A stretch of DNA of 64,000 nt. Origin: Cloeon dipterum. Lineage: Eukaryota > Arthropoda > Insecta > Ephemeroptera > Baetidae. Shown one piece after another: positions 23,693-36,700 of this stretch. The notes beneath the pieces were generated by a model. The model saw only the letters and a list, made by a program, of their open reading frames with translations. It had not been told where the DNA came from and searched no databases. The stretch covers positions 30,153,681-30,217,680 of the forward strand of contig NC_088786.1 of NCBI RefSeq assembly GCF_949628265.1, given 5' to 3'. The position numbers were made by a program, and so were the translations under genes. The stretch's first letter is position 1; every line of letters starts with the position of its first letter.

Positions 23693-24005
23693 TTTTTTGG
23701 TCAGCTCGACGACTTGCAAAGCGATAACTACATGTCCTCAGCGAAAATTTGCCATCAATTCCGAATTCGACAACGTCACAAAGGGTTGCTTGCTCTAACA
23801 GAGGCGAATTTTTTTAGACGACAGAATAGATGACAAACCAGGGCCAGCAGCCAGTCATATGGTCAAAGTAGTACACAAAATCGATACCAGAGAGCGTTAG
23901 TGACCATCAACGCCCCCTTTTCGCGTTGCCTTTGTGCTGTGTGTTGTGTTTGTGTGCGGCATAAAAACAAACAGATCGATCTCCTTCGCTATTATAACTT
24001 GTGAG
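23693..24005. promoter_or_regulatory. Candidate bidirectional promoter STX16 / SF3B5
   Basis: The start codons of these head-to-head genes are about 410 bp apart. The spacer carries a DRE-like AATCGATA near 23878 and a GT-rich stretch at 23930-23960. The SF3B5 leader exon ends at the donor 24006 (GTGAG, then gtatgt). Confidence 0.5.
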
Positions 24006-24099
24006 GTATGTAAGCAAATTATTACCATTCAGACGATACTTAAGGTTGATTGGTATGATTTATAAATGTGGTGATACAAATATCTATATCATTTTTTAG
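24006..24099 (+). other. 5' UTR intron of SF3B5
   Basis: A good donor (gtatgtaag) and a pyrimidine-rich acceptor (attttttag) flank this 94-nt stretch; the acceptor lies five bases before the SF3B5 ATG. Inferred from splice consensus. Confidence 0.55.
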
Positions 24100-24104
24100 T
24101 TGCA

Positions 24105-24362
24105 ATGGGTGAGCGGTACAACATTCACAGTCAGTTGGAGCACTTGCAGTCCAAATACATTGGTACCGGACACGCGGACACAACAAAGTTTGAGTGGCTC
24201 GTGAACCAGCACCGAGACTCCTACTCCTCCTACATTGGCCACCATGACCTCTTGAACTTCTTCGCCATCACAGAGAATGAGACCAAAGCTAGGATGAAGT
24301 TCCAGCTCATGGAGAAAATGCTGCAACCCTGTGGACCTCCTCCAGAGAAGCCGGAAGACTAA
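24105..24362 (+). CDS. SF3B5: Splicing factor 3B subunit 5 (SF3b10)
   Basis: A single coding exon encodes 85 residues, the usual length (human 86). SF3B5 is a small structural subunit of the SF3b core of the U2 snRNP, packed against SF3B1 and SF3B3 during branch-site recognition. The match is near-perfect along its length: YNIHSQLEHLQSKYIGTGHA, EWLVNQHRDSY, ARMKFQLMEKML and the end PCGPPPEKPED. The coding sequence is intronless, but the leader appears to hold one intron. It is transcribed away from syntaxin-16 and towards OSGIN. An AATAAA at 24413 gives a short 3' UTR. Confidence 0.98.
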   Translation: MGERYNIHSQLEHLQSKYIGTGHADTTKFEWLVNQHRDSYSSYIGHHDLLNFFAITENETKARMKFQLMEKMLQPCGPPPEKPED

Positions 24363-24412
24363 GAAGTGTGATCAGTGTATGTACTTAAGTTTTAAGTTGT
24401 GGAAGTAAAGAA

Positions 24413-24418
24413 AATAAA
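24413..24418 (+). terminator. AATAAA polyadenylation signal of SF3B5
   Basis: Perfect hexamer 51 nt after the SF3B5 stop codon. Confidence 0.55.
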
Positions 24419-24474
24419 TACGCATTTCTCTAAAAGAATGTTCATGATTCAGCTTGATTTTTATCAACTTATTT

Positions 24475-25480
24475 TTTATTAAATTCCGGTTCGCACCAAA
24501 TCTTTCAAACCATACACCTTTAAACCGGTGACTGGTGCAGATTTTTAATAACCATGCAAAGTCAGCAGCACGTAGCCAATCACGTGGTTGACGTGACCCA
24601 AAATTTGATGACTGTCTCGCGGTAAAGCGCTGCTGACAGGAACCTAGGTTCCATGATGTGGAGCTCCATTGTTGCTAAATGCAAGGTCAAAGTAAAATTC
24701 ACAGCATTACTCATATATTTTATTAAATAAATAGCAATTTCACTGAGGGGTGACTCGTTTTAAATATTTTCTTTCAAGGAGACAAGAAATGGAGCCAGTT
24801 GTAATTTTTCTCGTTACATGCTCTTAACAGGAAAAGCTATCTTCCTGGATGTTTCAGTATGGTCATAGGTTTAAGTAGAAATAAAAATCAAATCCTCAGT
24901 ATTTTCAAATTTTATTTTTGTATCAATACGTTTGGAATGAACGCGGAAAGTCAGAACAATTGCAGGGGCCGGCCCAGATAAAAATACGAACAATCGCTTC
25001 ATGTTTGAATCAATACTCTTACTTACAGGTACTTACTGATTAGTGTAATGTCGTTTTACATAAAATTGTAGCCACCGCAAATGTGCAAACCTGATGTCTA
25101 TATTTCCACTGACAAGAAAATGATTTAATTGCAGTCTTCAACTTGCATAGATTCGGTGCTTTCATGTAACATTAATTTTTAACAACCTTTTGAGTGAGTG
25201 GGTGTGTGCTTCAACATTAGGTTATATATTATATCATAATTATAAATATTAATCCACTAAAAAAGTAGAAACCTTTGTAAAGCATGCCAGTGAGCTCAGA
25301 AATCAGAGCTACTTTCACACCAATCACATGAAAAGTAACAAATTTTCAACAACCACGCAGTCGTTGCGGAGAGAGAAGGTGAAATGGAAACAACGACTTT
25401 CCCTCAACCCTTTCGCAGGCAGTACGTCAGCTGTCTCACTTCTGCTTGGATTCTATGGCACTTGCGTGAGTGAGTTCGGG
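24475..25480 (-). other. OSGIN 3' UTR region
   Basis: AT-rich sequence downstream of the OSGIN stop on the minus strand. Minus-strand AATAAA signals (TTTATT on plus) occur at 24911-24916 and 24475-24480; the second would bring the OSGIN 3' end to about 60 bp from the SF3B5 signal. No other gene is visible. Confidence 0.4.
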
Positions 25481-28400
25481 TCAGACCTCCACGGCCTCGT
25501 CCGCCGCCTCCGCGGACGCCTCAGAGAGCTGCTTGTGAATGTGACTGGTAAATGCGAGAGCGCCGCCGTGCACAAACCGCACGAAATTGTCCCCTGCCAG
25601 CGAGCCGATGGCGTACAGACCCGGCGCCTCGGTGCATTCGTAGCTGAACGGCTCCACTTCAATCGGGTTGCTTCGGCTGGCTACCGGCAGGTCCTTCTTC
25701 ACGCCCAAACCAACCCCTGACTGCGGCAAGAAGTAGAGGTCGGGTTGCGCGCCAATCAGGGCGATCACGGCGGAAACCTTGATTACATAGCAGGCAGTAC
25801 TGCCTCCGTCACCAGGGCCCATCAGTCTCACCTAAATTAACAGAAATTGAGGGATGGTAATCAAGTGTTAACAAAATCTGAGTAAATTTAAGCGTGCATT
25901 TCTATTTATCTTTTAACTGCTATTTTCTTTGAAAGGCTAGCTTTAAACAACAGCAATAAATTAATAAAAAAAAACTTTAATTCTGCTGAGTTTTCCGTGA
26001 TTTGGCGCATTTACCCAAAACATATGCGCATTGTAGCACATCATATTTTTTTTGTGATGACCAAAATATGAATTCGTCCTGGTCCCGGTAAAATTGCGCA
26101 ACGTTCAACAAACACCCAAATTTTCATTGTCAAATGGATTGTTGCCCTTTTTTGCATCAAAGAAATTCGCGTTTGGGTGTTGAAAGTTGCACAATTTTGC
26201 CGCTACCAGGACGAATTTAAGAATTTAAGAAAAAATCAATACTAATGCGAATCAGTGCCAATGATTTCACAAAATAAAAGATTTTTTCATATTCTCTGTC
26301 TCTTTCAGCACTATTTATGAACTTTTTGGGGTATAGTTTCAAAAACGCGTAAAAAACAACGTTATAGTTTTCCTATTTTATGTCCATTTAGGCGCATTGG
26401 CAAAATGGCGAATCCTGAATAAAAATTGTGCATTAGAAAATTACTGAAGGTCTTGTCCAGCCAAAAAGAGGCAATTGAATTGAAGATAGGAGATAAAATT
26501 TGCAAAATAAATTAGACATATTCATCTCAATTTTAAATGTTGTGCTATGTATTACCCTCTCTTTTAAATTCTCAAATTAAGATCTTTTTCAGGCCATTCT
26601 ATTCAAACATTTTTATTTTTTGAGGTTGTATCTGGCCTAGGCTATTTTCCAAAACTAGCTTGCAGAAAAATTGAAGTCAATTTGACATGCATATTATTTA
26701 TCTTTATAAAGGGAAACATTTAAATAAAAGCCACAGCTAAATATAACTCGACAATTAATTGATTACTTACTTTGTAATCTGGCATGATTTCAATGATTTT
26801 ATGCTCAGGCAGAGATTTGTATTTCTTGTAGCTATTGCCGCCGTCAGTCATCATTTGGTGCACTTTGTGGTACTCAGGGTACATGTTCTCCGGCAGTTGT
26901 CTGAACACGAAACCAGGGTCGCCTGAAGACCTTCTGAAGGCGTGCAGCACCGGCAGGCCGTGAAAGCGGCAAGCAATGATCGCGTCGGCTGCGCTGAGGC
27001 CAGCGCCAACCACCAGCACCGGGTCAGAGTGCTCAGAGAGCTTGGACTGCTGGACCATGCGTTCCAACTCCAGCAGCGAATAGATCACGTAGGGCTCAGA
27101 GTCCCCAGGAACCTAAATTCAAAAACTTGGACGTGTCATTCCATTTTCATATTTTCTTACAGAAAATGAAGTGGACTTTCAACTTCAAATTTGATTCTTG
27201 GAATCTTTCCCAGCACAGAATTTGTCAAAGCACAAAACACAAATATGAAATGGGTTTGTGGGGAAGTCATATTTTTAATGTTAAACAATTCTAATAATTA
27301 AAATAATTGATCTGCATTTCTCACCTTAAGTTTATTTGGCCGGTCGTAGTTTCCAGTGGCCAGGACTAGATGGGATGTGACATAGTGGAAGGGCATGTCA
27401 GGGGCGCCCTCGTCGCCCGCATGCTCGACGCCCGTCACCAGCCACTGGTCGTTGGCCAGTGGTTTGACGTCGGTAACGACGGTGCCGCAGCGGAAGTTTT
27501 CCTGCAATCGCTTCAGCTTGACGTACTCGCTGTAGTACTTGGCCATCGATGCGACGGACGCGCGCGAGTTTCGGCACGTTGGTGGGCCACCCCCGCCAAA
27601 GCTTCGGTAGTCCATCCCTGGCAGCTCCATCCACCGGGATAGGCTGATGGTCAAAACGTTTCCGTCCATCGCCTAAGTAGAGAAGAAAGAGCACAATTTA
27701 GTGTGTATCGTAACAATTTAATGCCTGATATGTTTCACGGCCATGAATAGGAAAAGGTATCTGTGAAAGAAGCCGCTTAAGACGTTCAAACATGTATGCA
27801 AACATAGAAGAGTGTAAATTTGGCCCAAGGTTAAGATCCCCACGGGAGTCATCAAGTCGATCATTTAATAGCAAACATTTTCCTTGTCACGTTGAACATC
27901 CACGTTACTGCGCGTAGATTTTTCAAGTCTGTACATTGGAGCCGAGAAGAGGAAACCGTCTTCAATTCAGAGCAGAAGTGGTGGGAAACGACAGCCCAGA
28001 GGAATATTTAAATGTTTTTTAACGGTCCTGAGTTACAAAATTTCATGCAAAACGCCCTGTTTTATTTAAAACCAAAGAATTATTTGCTGAAATTGAAAAA
28101 ATAAAGCGATTAAATTTTATCAACCGTTTTAGGCGTCCGTTTCAGATAAGCAACCCAACAAGGAAAATCACGAAGTAAAGAAAAAGTTGGACTAATTAAT
28201 TACCTGCCACGAACCACCGGGCGGTCCCTTGCCGAGCACAACGTGATCCACGTACTTGTCTGGGTGGTACTGCCAATGCAGCAAAGGGTCACTGTCCAAA
28301 CCAAGGTCTGCACACGGCAGGTTCAGGCAGTCAAACAGCAGCGAAACGACGTTGTTTGAGCGCCCTTCCAGTCCCTGTAGCATCATTAATTTCATCGTCT

Positions 28401-29119
28401 AGTGCTGTAAATTGAATGCGCACCTGTGATAAAAACGATAAGTCTTGCTCTACAATCGAAAGGCCCGGAGGCGCAATCGCCAGTCTGGCAGTCAGCTCCT
28501 CGTCTGTCGGATGAGGCTGGCCGTTGTAATAGGGCCAGTTGCCGCTGAGCATGTGGGATAACGCGATTCCGCTTGGTCCATTGCCTGCGACGACGAGACA
28601 TTAAATAAAAACGCGTGCTTCATGGTGAGTCACGCAACTCGTTTCTATCAGCTTCAATGAGGGTGTTATGTAAGTAAGTGGCACTTTATACTCTGAGGTA
28701 ATAACCAAAGAGAAAATGTGTCTGCTTACAATTTAACTTGAAAAATTTTATCGAGTTTTGAAAAAGTCAGTTTGTGTTCAATACAATAACTAAAATACCA
28801 CCTCCCGTTAAAAATTGGTAAGACCTCCGATTTTATTGCGAAACTAAAGAGTATCTTTTCTGACTTGGAAAAAACAAACTCTCGAGAAAGGCATCGCACT
28901 ATATCAATGAAGACAGCATTTTATTATAGTTGGTTATGAACACCGTGTGTCTGTGTGCCCAGAGTTATGTCAGTCAATACAATACAGCAAACATTTTGTT
29001 TTATATAAATGTGTGTGCGAGTAAAAAGTCTTACCAATGATGACGACTTGTTTTCGCACGGTGCCTTGCGGTAGTCCCGAGTGCAGCGAGCTGGCGAACG
29101 TGCCCTTAGGAGCCCTCAT
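25481..29119 (-). CDS. OSGIN: OSGIN-like FAD-dependent oxidoreductase
   Basis: Six minus exons (29035-29119, 28424-28584, 28204-28374, 27325-27672, 26771-27112, 25481-25831) give about 485 residues. OSGIN1/2 (oxidative-stress-induced growth inhibitors, OKL38) resemble flavin monooxygenases; OSGIN1 is an NRF2 target in vertebrates. The N-terminal Rossmann fold reads VVIIGNGPSGIALSHML, split by an intron inside GNG. Next come YVDHVVLGKGPPGGSW and ISLSRWMELPGMDY, a second dinucleotide-binding motif PVLVVGAGLSAADA, and a C-terminal FAD-closing segment GLYAIGSLAGDNFVRFVHGG. The ATG at 29119 is the first in an exon that appears to start at 29146 after a clear acceptor (TTGCAG), so a noncoding exon probably lies upstream, perhaps in the GC-rich block near 30.5 kb. 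The intron 25832-26770 holds an inverted repeat. I cannot say whether it is orthologous to OSGIN1 or OSGIN2. Confidence 0.9.
26071..26217. repeat. Foldback element in an OSGIN intron
   Basis: Left arm 26071-26120 and right arm 26172-26217 are imperfect inverted copies (by eye about 85% matched, with a 4-nt gap), separated by about 51 nt. The outer ends read AATTCGTCCTGG and CCAGGACGAATT. It looks like a small non-coding foldback or MITE-like remnant, possibly extending further out in degraded form. No coding capacity. Confidence 0.65.
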
Positions 29120-30429
29120 GCTGCGCCGTAAATGAGTGTCGGGGGCCTGCAATGCGAACCAATCACGCCGGTCAAACGACTGATAATGATAACACGTCTG
29201 AAGCCGACCGCCGTTTAAATAACCTATACGCGGCGAAAGGATGACGTGATGCGCGCGCTTATCATTTATCATGCAAGTTTCACTCATTTTCGCAACAAAG
29301 ATTGTATGCGGTTTTGCTAGAGCAGCAATAATTTTGTTGGTCCGAGAGAAGGGGTAAGCGAACACCGCCCCTTTTCTGATAAGGTGGGACACAATCAGTT
29401 TGGAACAGCTTCTGAATATTATCTGGCCTTTACACGTTAAATTTTACTGCGCAAAATGTTAATAATTTTTCAATTATTTCTAAATGACTGTTGATTTATG
29501 GTCTCCAAAGAAAATGTCGACTGTAGAAATAACAATTCTTCCTGTATAAAAACGGAAGAATAAATGCTCAGATAACCCCGACGCTTAAACATAAATAAAT
29601 TCGAGAGTGAATCACGTTTGTTCATAATATTTTAGCTCTTTTCCTCGTTAATTTGACACGAGTTTAAGAGAGACTGTTTTTAACAAATATAAAGGAAGCA
29701 TTAATGTTTATGAAAACGAAGGAAAATTACACGGCATTAAGTCTCTGAGCTCTGAGGGTCACGAAGCAACGAAAATTCGAAACGACAGGGAAAGCGGATA
29801 AGACCTTGAGCGGATAAGCTGCGCGTGAAATATTAGAGTTGTTTGTTTTTGGGAACCAACGAGTCAAAAAATTATTTCCGTGGTTGTTTCTTCCGCTCTA
29901 CTAGGTTTTGGACCTACAAACTGATCGCGCAAACATTGAATGAGAACCGATTTGGATTCATAAAATTACAAGGAAAGTCGAAGGAACTTAACTGCAACGA
30001 CGCTGAACGCGCAAGAAGCATTGACTGCCCATAAACAGAATAGTGGAGTGAGCTTTTATGGAGGAAACTATTTATGCCATTGATTTGTGTTTGCCGAGAA
30101 ACGCTCCAAAGCACTTCTACACTGTTGCGAGGCTCATAGTAAGTTACTCGAGAAATAGATCAAATAATGCTACTATTTTTGTAATATAAACGCGAAATAA
30201 AAAAATCCAATAACGATCGAATATTCAAAAAGATTTTTCAATCCAGCAAAAAAATCTTTTCTCAAATAACCTACACCAATTTTCATTTCCTGCACGTCCC
30301 TGCTGTTGACGATGTGCAGGGAATCGCGTCGAAAATTCTAGGCCAGCGCAATAAAAAGCATAAATCTCAATGAATGACATTAAATGTTGAGGTCAATGAA
30401 TGGCAGAAAATGGCCAACTAAATTGGCCG

Positions 30430-30700
30430 TGATAATTTAAGTGCAAAGAAGCTCGGCGGCCTCGAACGAACAGCCGCAAATTGGTTGAACGACAGCGAGT
30501 CAGCGTGCTTACGCCGACGGTGGGTGAGTGTGTGGGCCGAGGGTGGTCTACTATACGTGCAAACACTGCCGCCGCTCTGACATCACCGGCTGAGTTGGCG
30601 AGGAGGCTCGTTTTCCCCGCGACCAGATTGGTCGGTCCTCCGGCCAACTCGCTAATTGAGGGTGCTACGTACTTGCGGCCGCACGCGGCACGGTAAACGC
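30430..30700 (-). promoter_or_regulatory. GC-rich island, candidate OSGIN promoter/first exon
   Basis: Markedly GC- and CpG-rich compared with its flanks. On the minus strand it has a plausible donor (GTCGGC, then gtaagc, near 30509) that could splice a noncoding first exon to the OSGIN exon at 29146. Inference only. Confidence 0.35.
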
Positions 30701-33700
30701 ATCTAATTTTCGTTCGTGATATCACAAACGTGCAAGCCCAAATATTAGCAGCGCGTGATTGTTTCGTCCGTTTATTTTCGAGCCATGGCGAAAAACAAAA
30801 ATATTTGTCTGTGTCTGATGCGAACATATCAAACAAACCAATGATGGACTGTTTTTCCTATTGACGATTTATATTTATTTACAAGCTGGAAGATGGGGAT
30901 TTTTCCTATTCTGCATGAAACAAAAAGTTACGCAAAGAACTGATTTGATACAGAATGGGAAATTATTATCATAGTGTGGAACTATTGATGTTTTGCTCCA
31001 TCATTATGGATCGACGATATAGTTTCTTTGTGCGAGGGAGCCGCTTTCGTCACTTAACCTATGACACGGCGAAAATTATGCGCGAGCCCTTGACCAAATC
31101 TCAAATAACCCAATTTAATATATTTTGAGTAAACATTACGTTATCAACTTTCCGACTTTTCGTCACACAGCTTCATCCCATTGCGAAAAAGGAAACTAAG
31201 AAGTAAAAATTCCCGACCACAGAATCAAGGAAGCGGTAATTTGCAGTGTCTTCTAAACCGAACTGTCGTAATGCGGTCAAGTATGACGAGAATTTTCAAT
31301 AAGAAATATTTTTCCATGAAACGAAGTCGACCCTTTTGCAAAAGAGGAATGATGTTAATAAGAATTCCTTTGACGGTTCGCGTCTCCGTTAATAAGATCA
31401 GATATTGACGTTGGGTTTCAGTCTCGCTCTGGAAGTTTCTCATTTATTTACAACTCTTTTGTTTCAATAAAGGACGCAGAGTTCAAAGATCCATCTTGAA
31501 AGGCACCTTCTCTGTGCGAGATAAAAAGCCTCTTGGATGTGCTCAGCGTAATGTCATTCCGGTAGAGTGTCGCGAGCAACCGGAGGGTGCAAGACTGCTA
31601 TTTTTTATTTTTAGCGACGCGACAATGCGAGAAGAGAGAGAGCGACGATACATCTCGCGTTCACCCATCGATTAATTCGCTCCGGCTCCACCCTTGCTGC
31701 CGCAAATTCCCCACAAAGGTTTCGCGAAAGGAAATGTGTTTGTGAAATTTTCCTTGTTTCTGACCACTAACAGGGAATGACAAGACAGCGAAGAAAACAG
31801 TTAAATTTAAAATGCAGTTGCATAGCGAACTGTTTCCGGCCTACTTTTGCCTTGGTTTTTTTTTGTCCAAGGTTATGCGTGGACTTTTTGTCCCTATGTT
31901 TAAAGTTGCAACTATTTATAACGACTGATCTATTCTGGATGCGCAGGGATGCATGGTGGTGCATTGCAAAAAACCTACTGATCCGCAGTAAATAAAATTT
32001 TGAGTTGAAATGATTGATGGTCTAGAAAAATGAAATAAGATGATCATGTTAATCTCATTTCAAATCGTGAAGCGGAAAGAAAAAAGGAAAATTAATTCTT
32101 AAATTTATGTTTATGCACAGAAAGGCTAACAATAAGAGCAAGTGACATTTTCGTAGTGAAAAACTAATTTGAAACCGATTTAAAATTAACAATTATTTCC
32201 ATCTGAATATAATCCTTTGATGTGTAATAGAAATTCACACCTGCTTAGGCTACTTGGAATAGAAACAAATTAGGACTGGGCTGTCGGCCAACACAAATGA
32301 TATATTTACATTTTAGGGTCTACGCTGGCTCGAGCAGAAGGAAGAACGGCGTCCTTGAAACGGGAAAGAGCGATATATATCTATTCCTCTTTTTATGTTT
32401 ACGATGGCAGCAGGAAGTTCTAGAATAAACACCCAAGTGGGACAGAACCAAATTTGATAAGGGTCCGCGAGAGCCAAGGTAACGATAGTGGCCCGAAATA
32501 AAATACAAGCGGTGTGGCTTATTAGGACGAGACAAGGAAGCAGCGCAGTGGAACGACTCGCCCCAAATGAGCCAGACAGCAGATCTTGTCATGAGCAGGG
32601 GATAATTTGCAGTTTCGTTACACCGAAAGACGGACGCGACGAGCTCATCATACTAGGTCTGACGAGAATAGCTTTCGTAGCAAATAGTGTGATTGGGTGT
32701 CCTCTTAATACTCAAGCGCAGATGACATCACACGCTGCAGTAGGGTTTCATTTCAGGCGTGAATCAGAAACCTGCGCGTGTAGTGAAAAAATGAGGTGAA
32801 AAAATAAACGTATGTACAGAACTGGTGACTTTTCTAGTATTGTGTAGGATTAGAAGAAGAGTAGTAGCTTCTAATTAGAGAATTACTCAAACTATATGCG
32901 TTTATTAACCTAAATTAAAATATAATAGGGGTGAATTAATTTGAGTTTGGAAAATGAGATAAAATAAGATAAGGATTAACGGATGTTAATTACTGTCAAT
33001 CTAACTTGAAGAGGAGTGATTGATGACTATACTAGCAAAGATTTGAGTGAGATAAACGCACTCGCAGTTTTTCTGCTTGCGCAGACGTTAGCTATTAATA
33101 ATGCACACCTCTTGCGGAGCACAAAGGTAATTTCAAAATAATCAATCACGCGCAATCAGCTATGTCTGGCCTGGAACGGCACACTTAAAATGACAAATTG
33201 ACTGTCGCTGCACAGTTTTATACGTTCAACTTACTCTGCGCCAATCGCTTTTACTTGATATGCTTCATCCACTTAACCATCGGTTTCACTCACTTTAGAA
33301 GCCATTCGACTGCTCATTCCAATGAATTCACAAATTAATAAGGGAAAAAGTGTGCGAATGATAAAAAACCATTTAGAGGTGAATTCTGTTTTACAGAACG
33401 TCAATTTTTTATTAAAAATTTAATTTAAACCAATTAAAATCAGAATGGCGGAGCACAATTGAAACTTCAGGCAAACAATTGAAAAATCAAACATGAACAA
33501 CGCAGCCACTACTTTTGAAAAATAAAATGGGCAATATCAGCCACTACTACTTGGTGTATGTGCGGGTTTTGGAGTTTAAAATCAATTTGAAATTAAGTTT
33601 TTCGTGCACCCCTCTTGCTATTATGCCTAATCGCAAGTACCCACAAACTCAACAGATTTAATTCGAAGCAAAAATTAAACAATTTAGAGGAGCTTTTCGT

Positions 33701-36700
33701 TTTCTCTTTGATCTGAATGCCATGGCCTCAAGTATAAAGATCAAATTCGATCGATTGGTTGGCACTTTATCACTAAGTCACACGCACTCGGCCGATTCAC
33801 ACGCGATTGGAGGATTCGGAGACTGGTAAACGTGTAGAATAGACAGCAGATGAACTTCGGATAATGGAACTGCAGTGTCATGCATCACAAAGTGTTCACG
33901 TGACTGTGAAACGAAACTGAAGGGGATGTATTTATGTTCGAAAAGCGTGGATGGTTTAGAAAAAATACGGTGTTCAATGTCAAACAGAAATTTAAAGAAA
34001 GCTAAACATACATTAGAATAAATGGGCGCTTGGCAACAAGTGGTTTTTTTTGCGAAAGGTGTCCCACTAATTTTCTCTACCCATGCTGACGTCGGTGACA
34101 GGAAAGGTAAATTATGGGCCGCCTTGTGAGAGGCTGGGATACCTGTTTTGAATATCGCAGAGGAGCGCTTTCCTTACATTTAGACGAATGGTCCGATAAA
34201 GACAGGTCAAAGGAACGACCTCGATTTGAATTTTGACACAAAAACGTTAGGAAAATCCAAAATCTTAATAGCACAAAATTTCCGCTGCAGAAACTGTTTA
34301 AATGACTTTGATTTACAAAGAGGCCAAATTACTTGGAGGGTCGCTGATTACGTAACATTCTATTCAATACCAAAGTGCAGATTGCGAATTTGGGAAATAA
34401 TTTGAACTGTTTGTTGCCAATATTAAGCGTGATCCAGATAAGATTTTCGAAGACTTGACCGGCAACCTGTTTAACAATTCATTGAATCAAATCGTATCAG
34501 AGTGTCAGTTTCATATCAATCTTATCAAAAATAGAGGTCATGTTCAAGTAAAATTTTAGAGGACTTTTTGCCAAAGGCTGGCATATACATGTATATTTCA
34601 ACTCATCTATTGATAAGATACGCTGGATAAGCTAAAAATGGTGCGAATACGTTGCAGACAGACTTGCTGCCCGACGACATTCAAAAGGTCGTTTGTACAC
34701 ACGTGGTGAGGCACCAAAGTTCGCTTTTTCTCACGCGCCTTTGTGATAAGATAGTGCAGAGAATGCGATTGGCTCGCGGATAGAGGCATGAATACTTGAC
34801 TTGGCTCACGTTTCCCATGCTCATTAAATGGATTGAACTTGCTCATCAAGTGCAATAATCATGACCTCACTCATGTAAAACATACGATCAGCTCGTTTTG
34901 AAATTCGTTGAAAATCGTACGTGACGAGATGCTGCATGCTCGCTTTAATAACAAGTCTAGATGATAAAATTTTTATGCCCACGTCTACACGCCAGACTGT
35001 CTGCTGATGTCTCAAAAAGTAACGTCCGGGAAAAAGGAGCGTACATTGAGCGATATGATATTTCAAAGTATTTAAAATATTTTCAAACAAAGTCACTGAC
35101 ACATACAATAATAACAATGATAAATTCATTTAAAAAAAGGGGAAAAAATTACCTCACTCACTTCATTTGTTGTGAGGCAAGATGAAAAATTTTAAATAGC
35201 ATTTTCTCCCCAAAAAAGTAGTGAAAGGAATTTGATGGCTTTTCTCTGGGTTTTCAATTGATTTACAGTCTCGATTTTGTGATTTTGATTAATAAATTAA
35301 CGGGGCGCTTCTGACAATGAGTTAAATTCCATCTTTGCAGTTTCTTATTAAGTCTATTTTATATTTTCTTGTTTTTTTTTCAGACGCATTTGATATTTTC
35401 AACCTGAAATATGCTGACATAATATGCTCAAATTATACAACTAATCTTCCGTCTAAATATTGCCGTGGAACAAAAATAGACTGATACGAAATTAGAAACG
35501 GCAATTAAACCAGCGACCGACTCATTATCAGCAGTAAAGTTGTTGCACGCAGCGAGCATCGTGAGCCCTTGTTACATAACACACCCGTACGGCACTATTT
35601 CTAGCATCCTCCACCGTCAGATCAATACATAGAAATGCGTGCAGCGCAAGAAAAGCGTTCACGTAATCAAGAGTCGCACATTACATGTGCATACAATATT
35701 GGAAAGCAAATTCTCACGCGATTCAAGCATAGTCCGTTTGCTTACATAAACAACAAACGGTCGCGAGGGGAAAATTAATTAGAGCTTCACGTGAATTCGC
35801 GTCTCACCGCAAAGTAAATATGTGCGCGGGCAAGGAGGATTAGCGTATATTCTAGTCACCGGCCGACTTTGAATGGGTCGTTCAAAAAGCGTGGTGCGTC
35901 ACCTCACCTTAGGCAGACCAAAGCGAATTGCAGGTTATCTCGCAAACATCTCACAAATTGCACTACAAATAAATAAAACATTATCGACGCATAGTTACTG
36001 AATGGTCAGCAAAATAAATTCTGTCCAGAACCGTTCTCATGATTGACATTTCTTGAAAGTGGATAAAAGAGGTTGCAAATTTAATCCGTCACGAAAATCG
36101 AATGTGAAAATAATTAGGATTCTATCCTTTTCGTGCAGAAGATGGGGGCGTAGACTTATCTCCCAGGAATTGGCATATTTTAGAAAACTAGAAACCCTAA
36201 GCTTGTTTATCTTACGAAACAATAAATATAGCTGTAGCCATTTGACGCTGGATTTCTTGAAATTAAATGGGTTTAAAAGCAAATTAAAAAATACGTTAGA
36301 GAGATAATCCCATAGATGTAGCAGTCTTTCCCCAGCGCAACGAAAATTGAGAAATTAGAACAAATATTGATCCTTGTTGAAACGCGGTATAGCTATTGAG
36401 TTATCAATTACACCTCACCTACAATTTTGAAAATAAATAGCAGTAGCAGTAGTTGCAAATAAAAAAATAAAAATGAAAATGTTCTCAAATTTCTATTGCT
36501 GATGCGTAATTTGATGAAAGGCTTCGAGCTCATTCATCATAAATTGGCCCAAGTTTCCAAGAACAACGAACCAATTAGCAGTAATTGCCTTAATTTCATT
36601 ACGAGTCAAACTGAACGAGCTGAAACCGGCTTGGCATAATTGCAATTGGTCATTATCTTAGTTGGTTCAGCACAGCAGAGTGGTCAGGAAAATTAGATGC

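Noticed and set aside
25328-25720. 130-codon plus-strand open frame
   Set aside because: Antisense to the last OSGIN exon, whose GC-rich codons keep the opposite strand open; the OSGIN frame is the conserved one.
30287-30322. Short hairpin (CCTGCAC/GTGCAGG) as a microRNA precursor
   Set aside because: The stem is only about ten pairs and the whole structure about 36 nt, too small for a precursor; no known microRNA seed matched.
30393-30836. 147-codon minus-strand open frame upstream of OSGIN
   Set aside because: Lies in a GC-rich promoter-like block where stops are rare; composition is odd and no known family is visible.
32320-32799. Overlapping 90- and 103-codon frames on both strands
   Set aside because: No similarity, no codon bias, no neighbouring exons; treated as chance.
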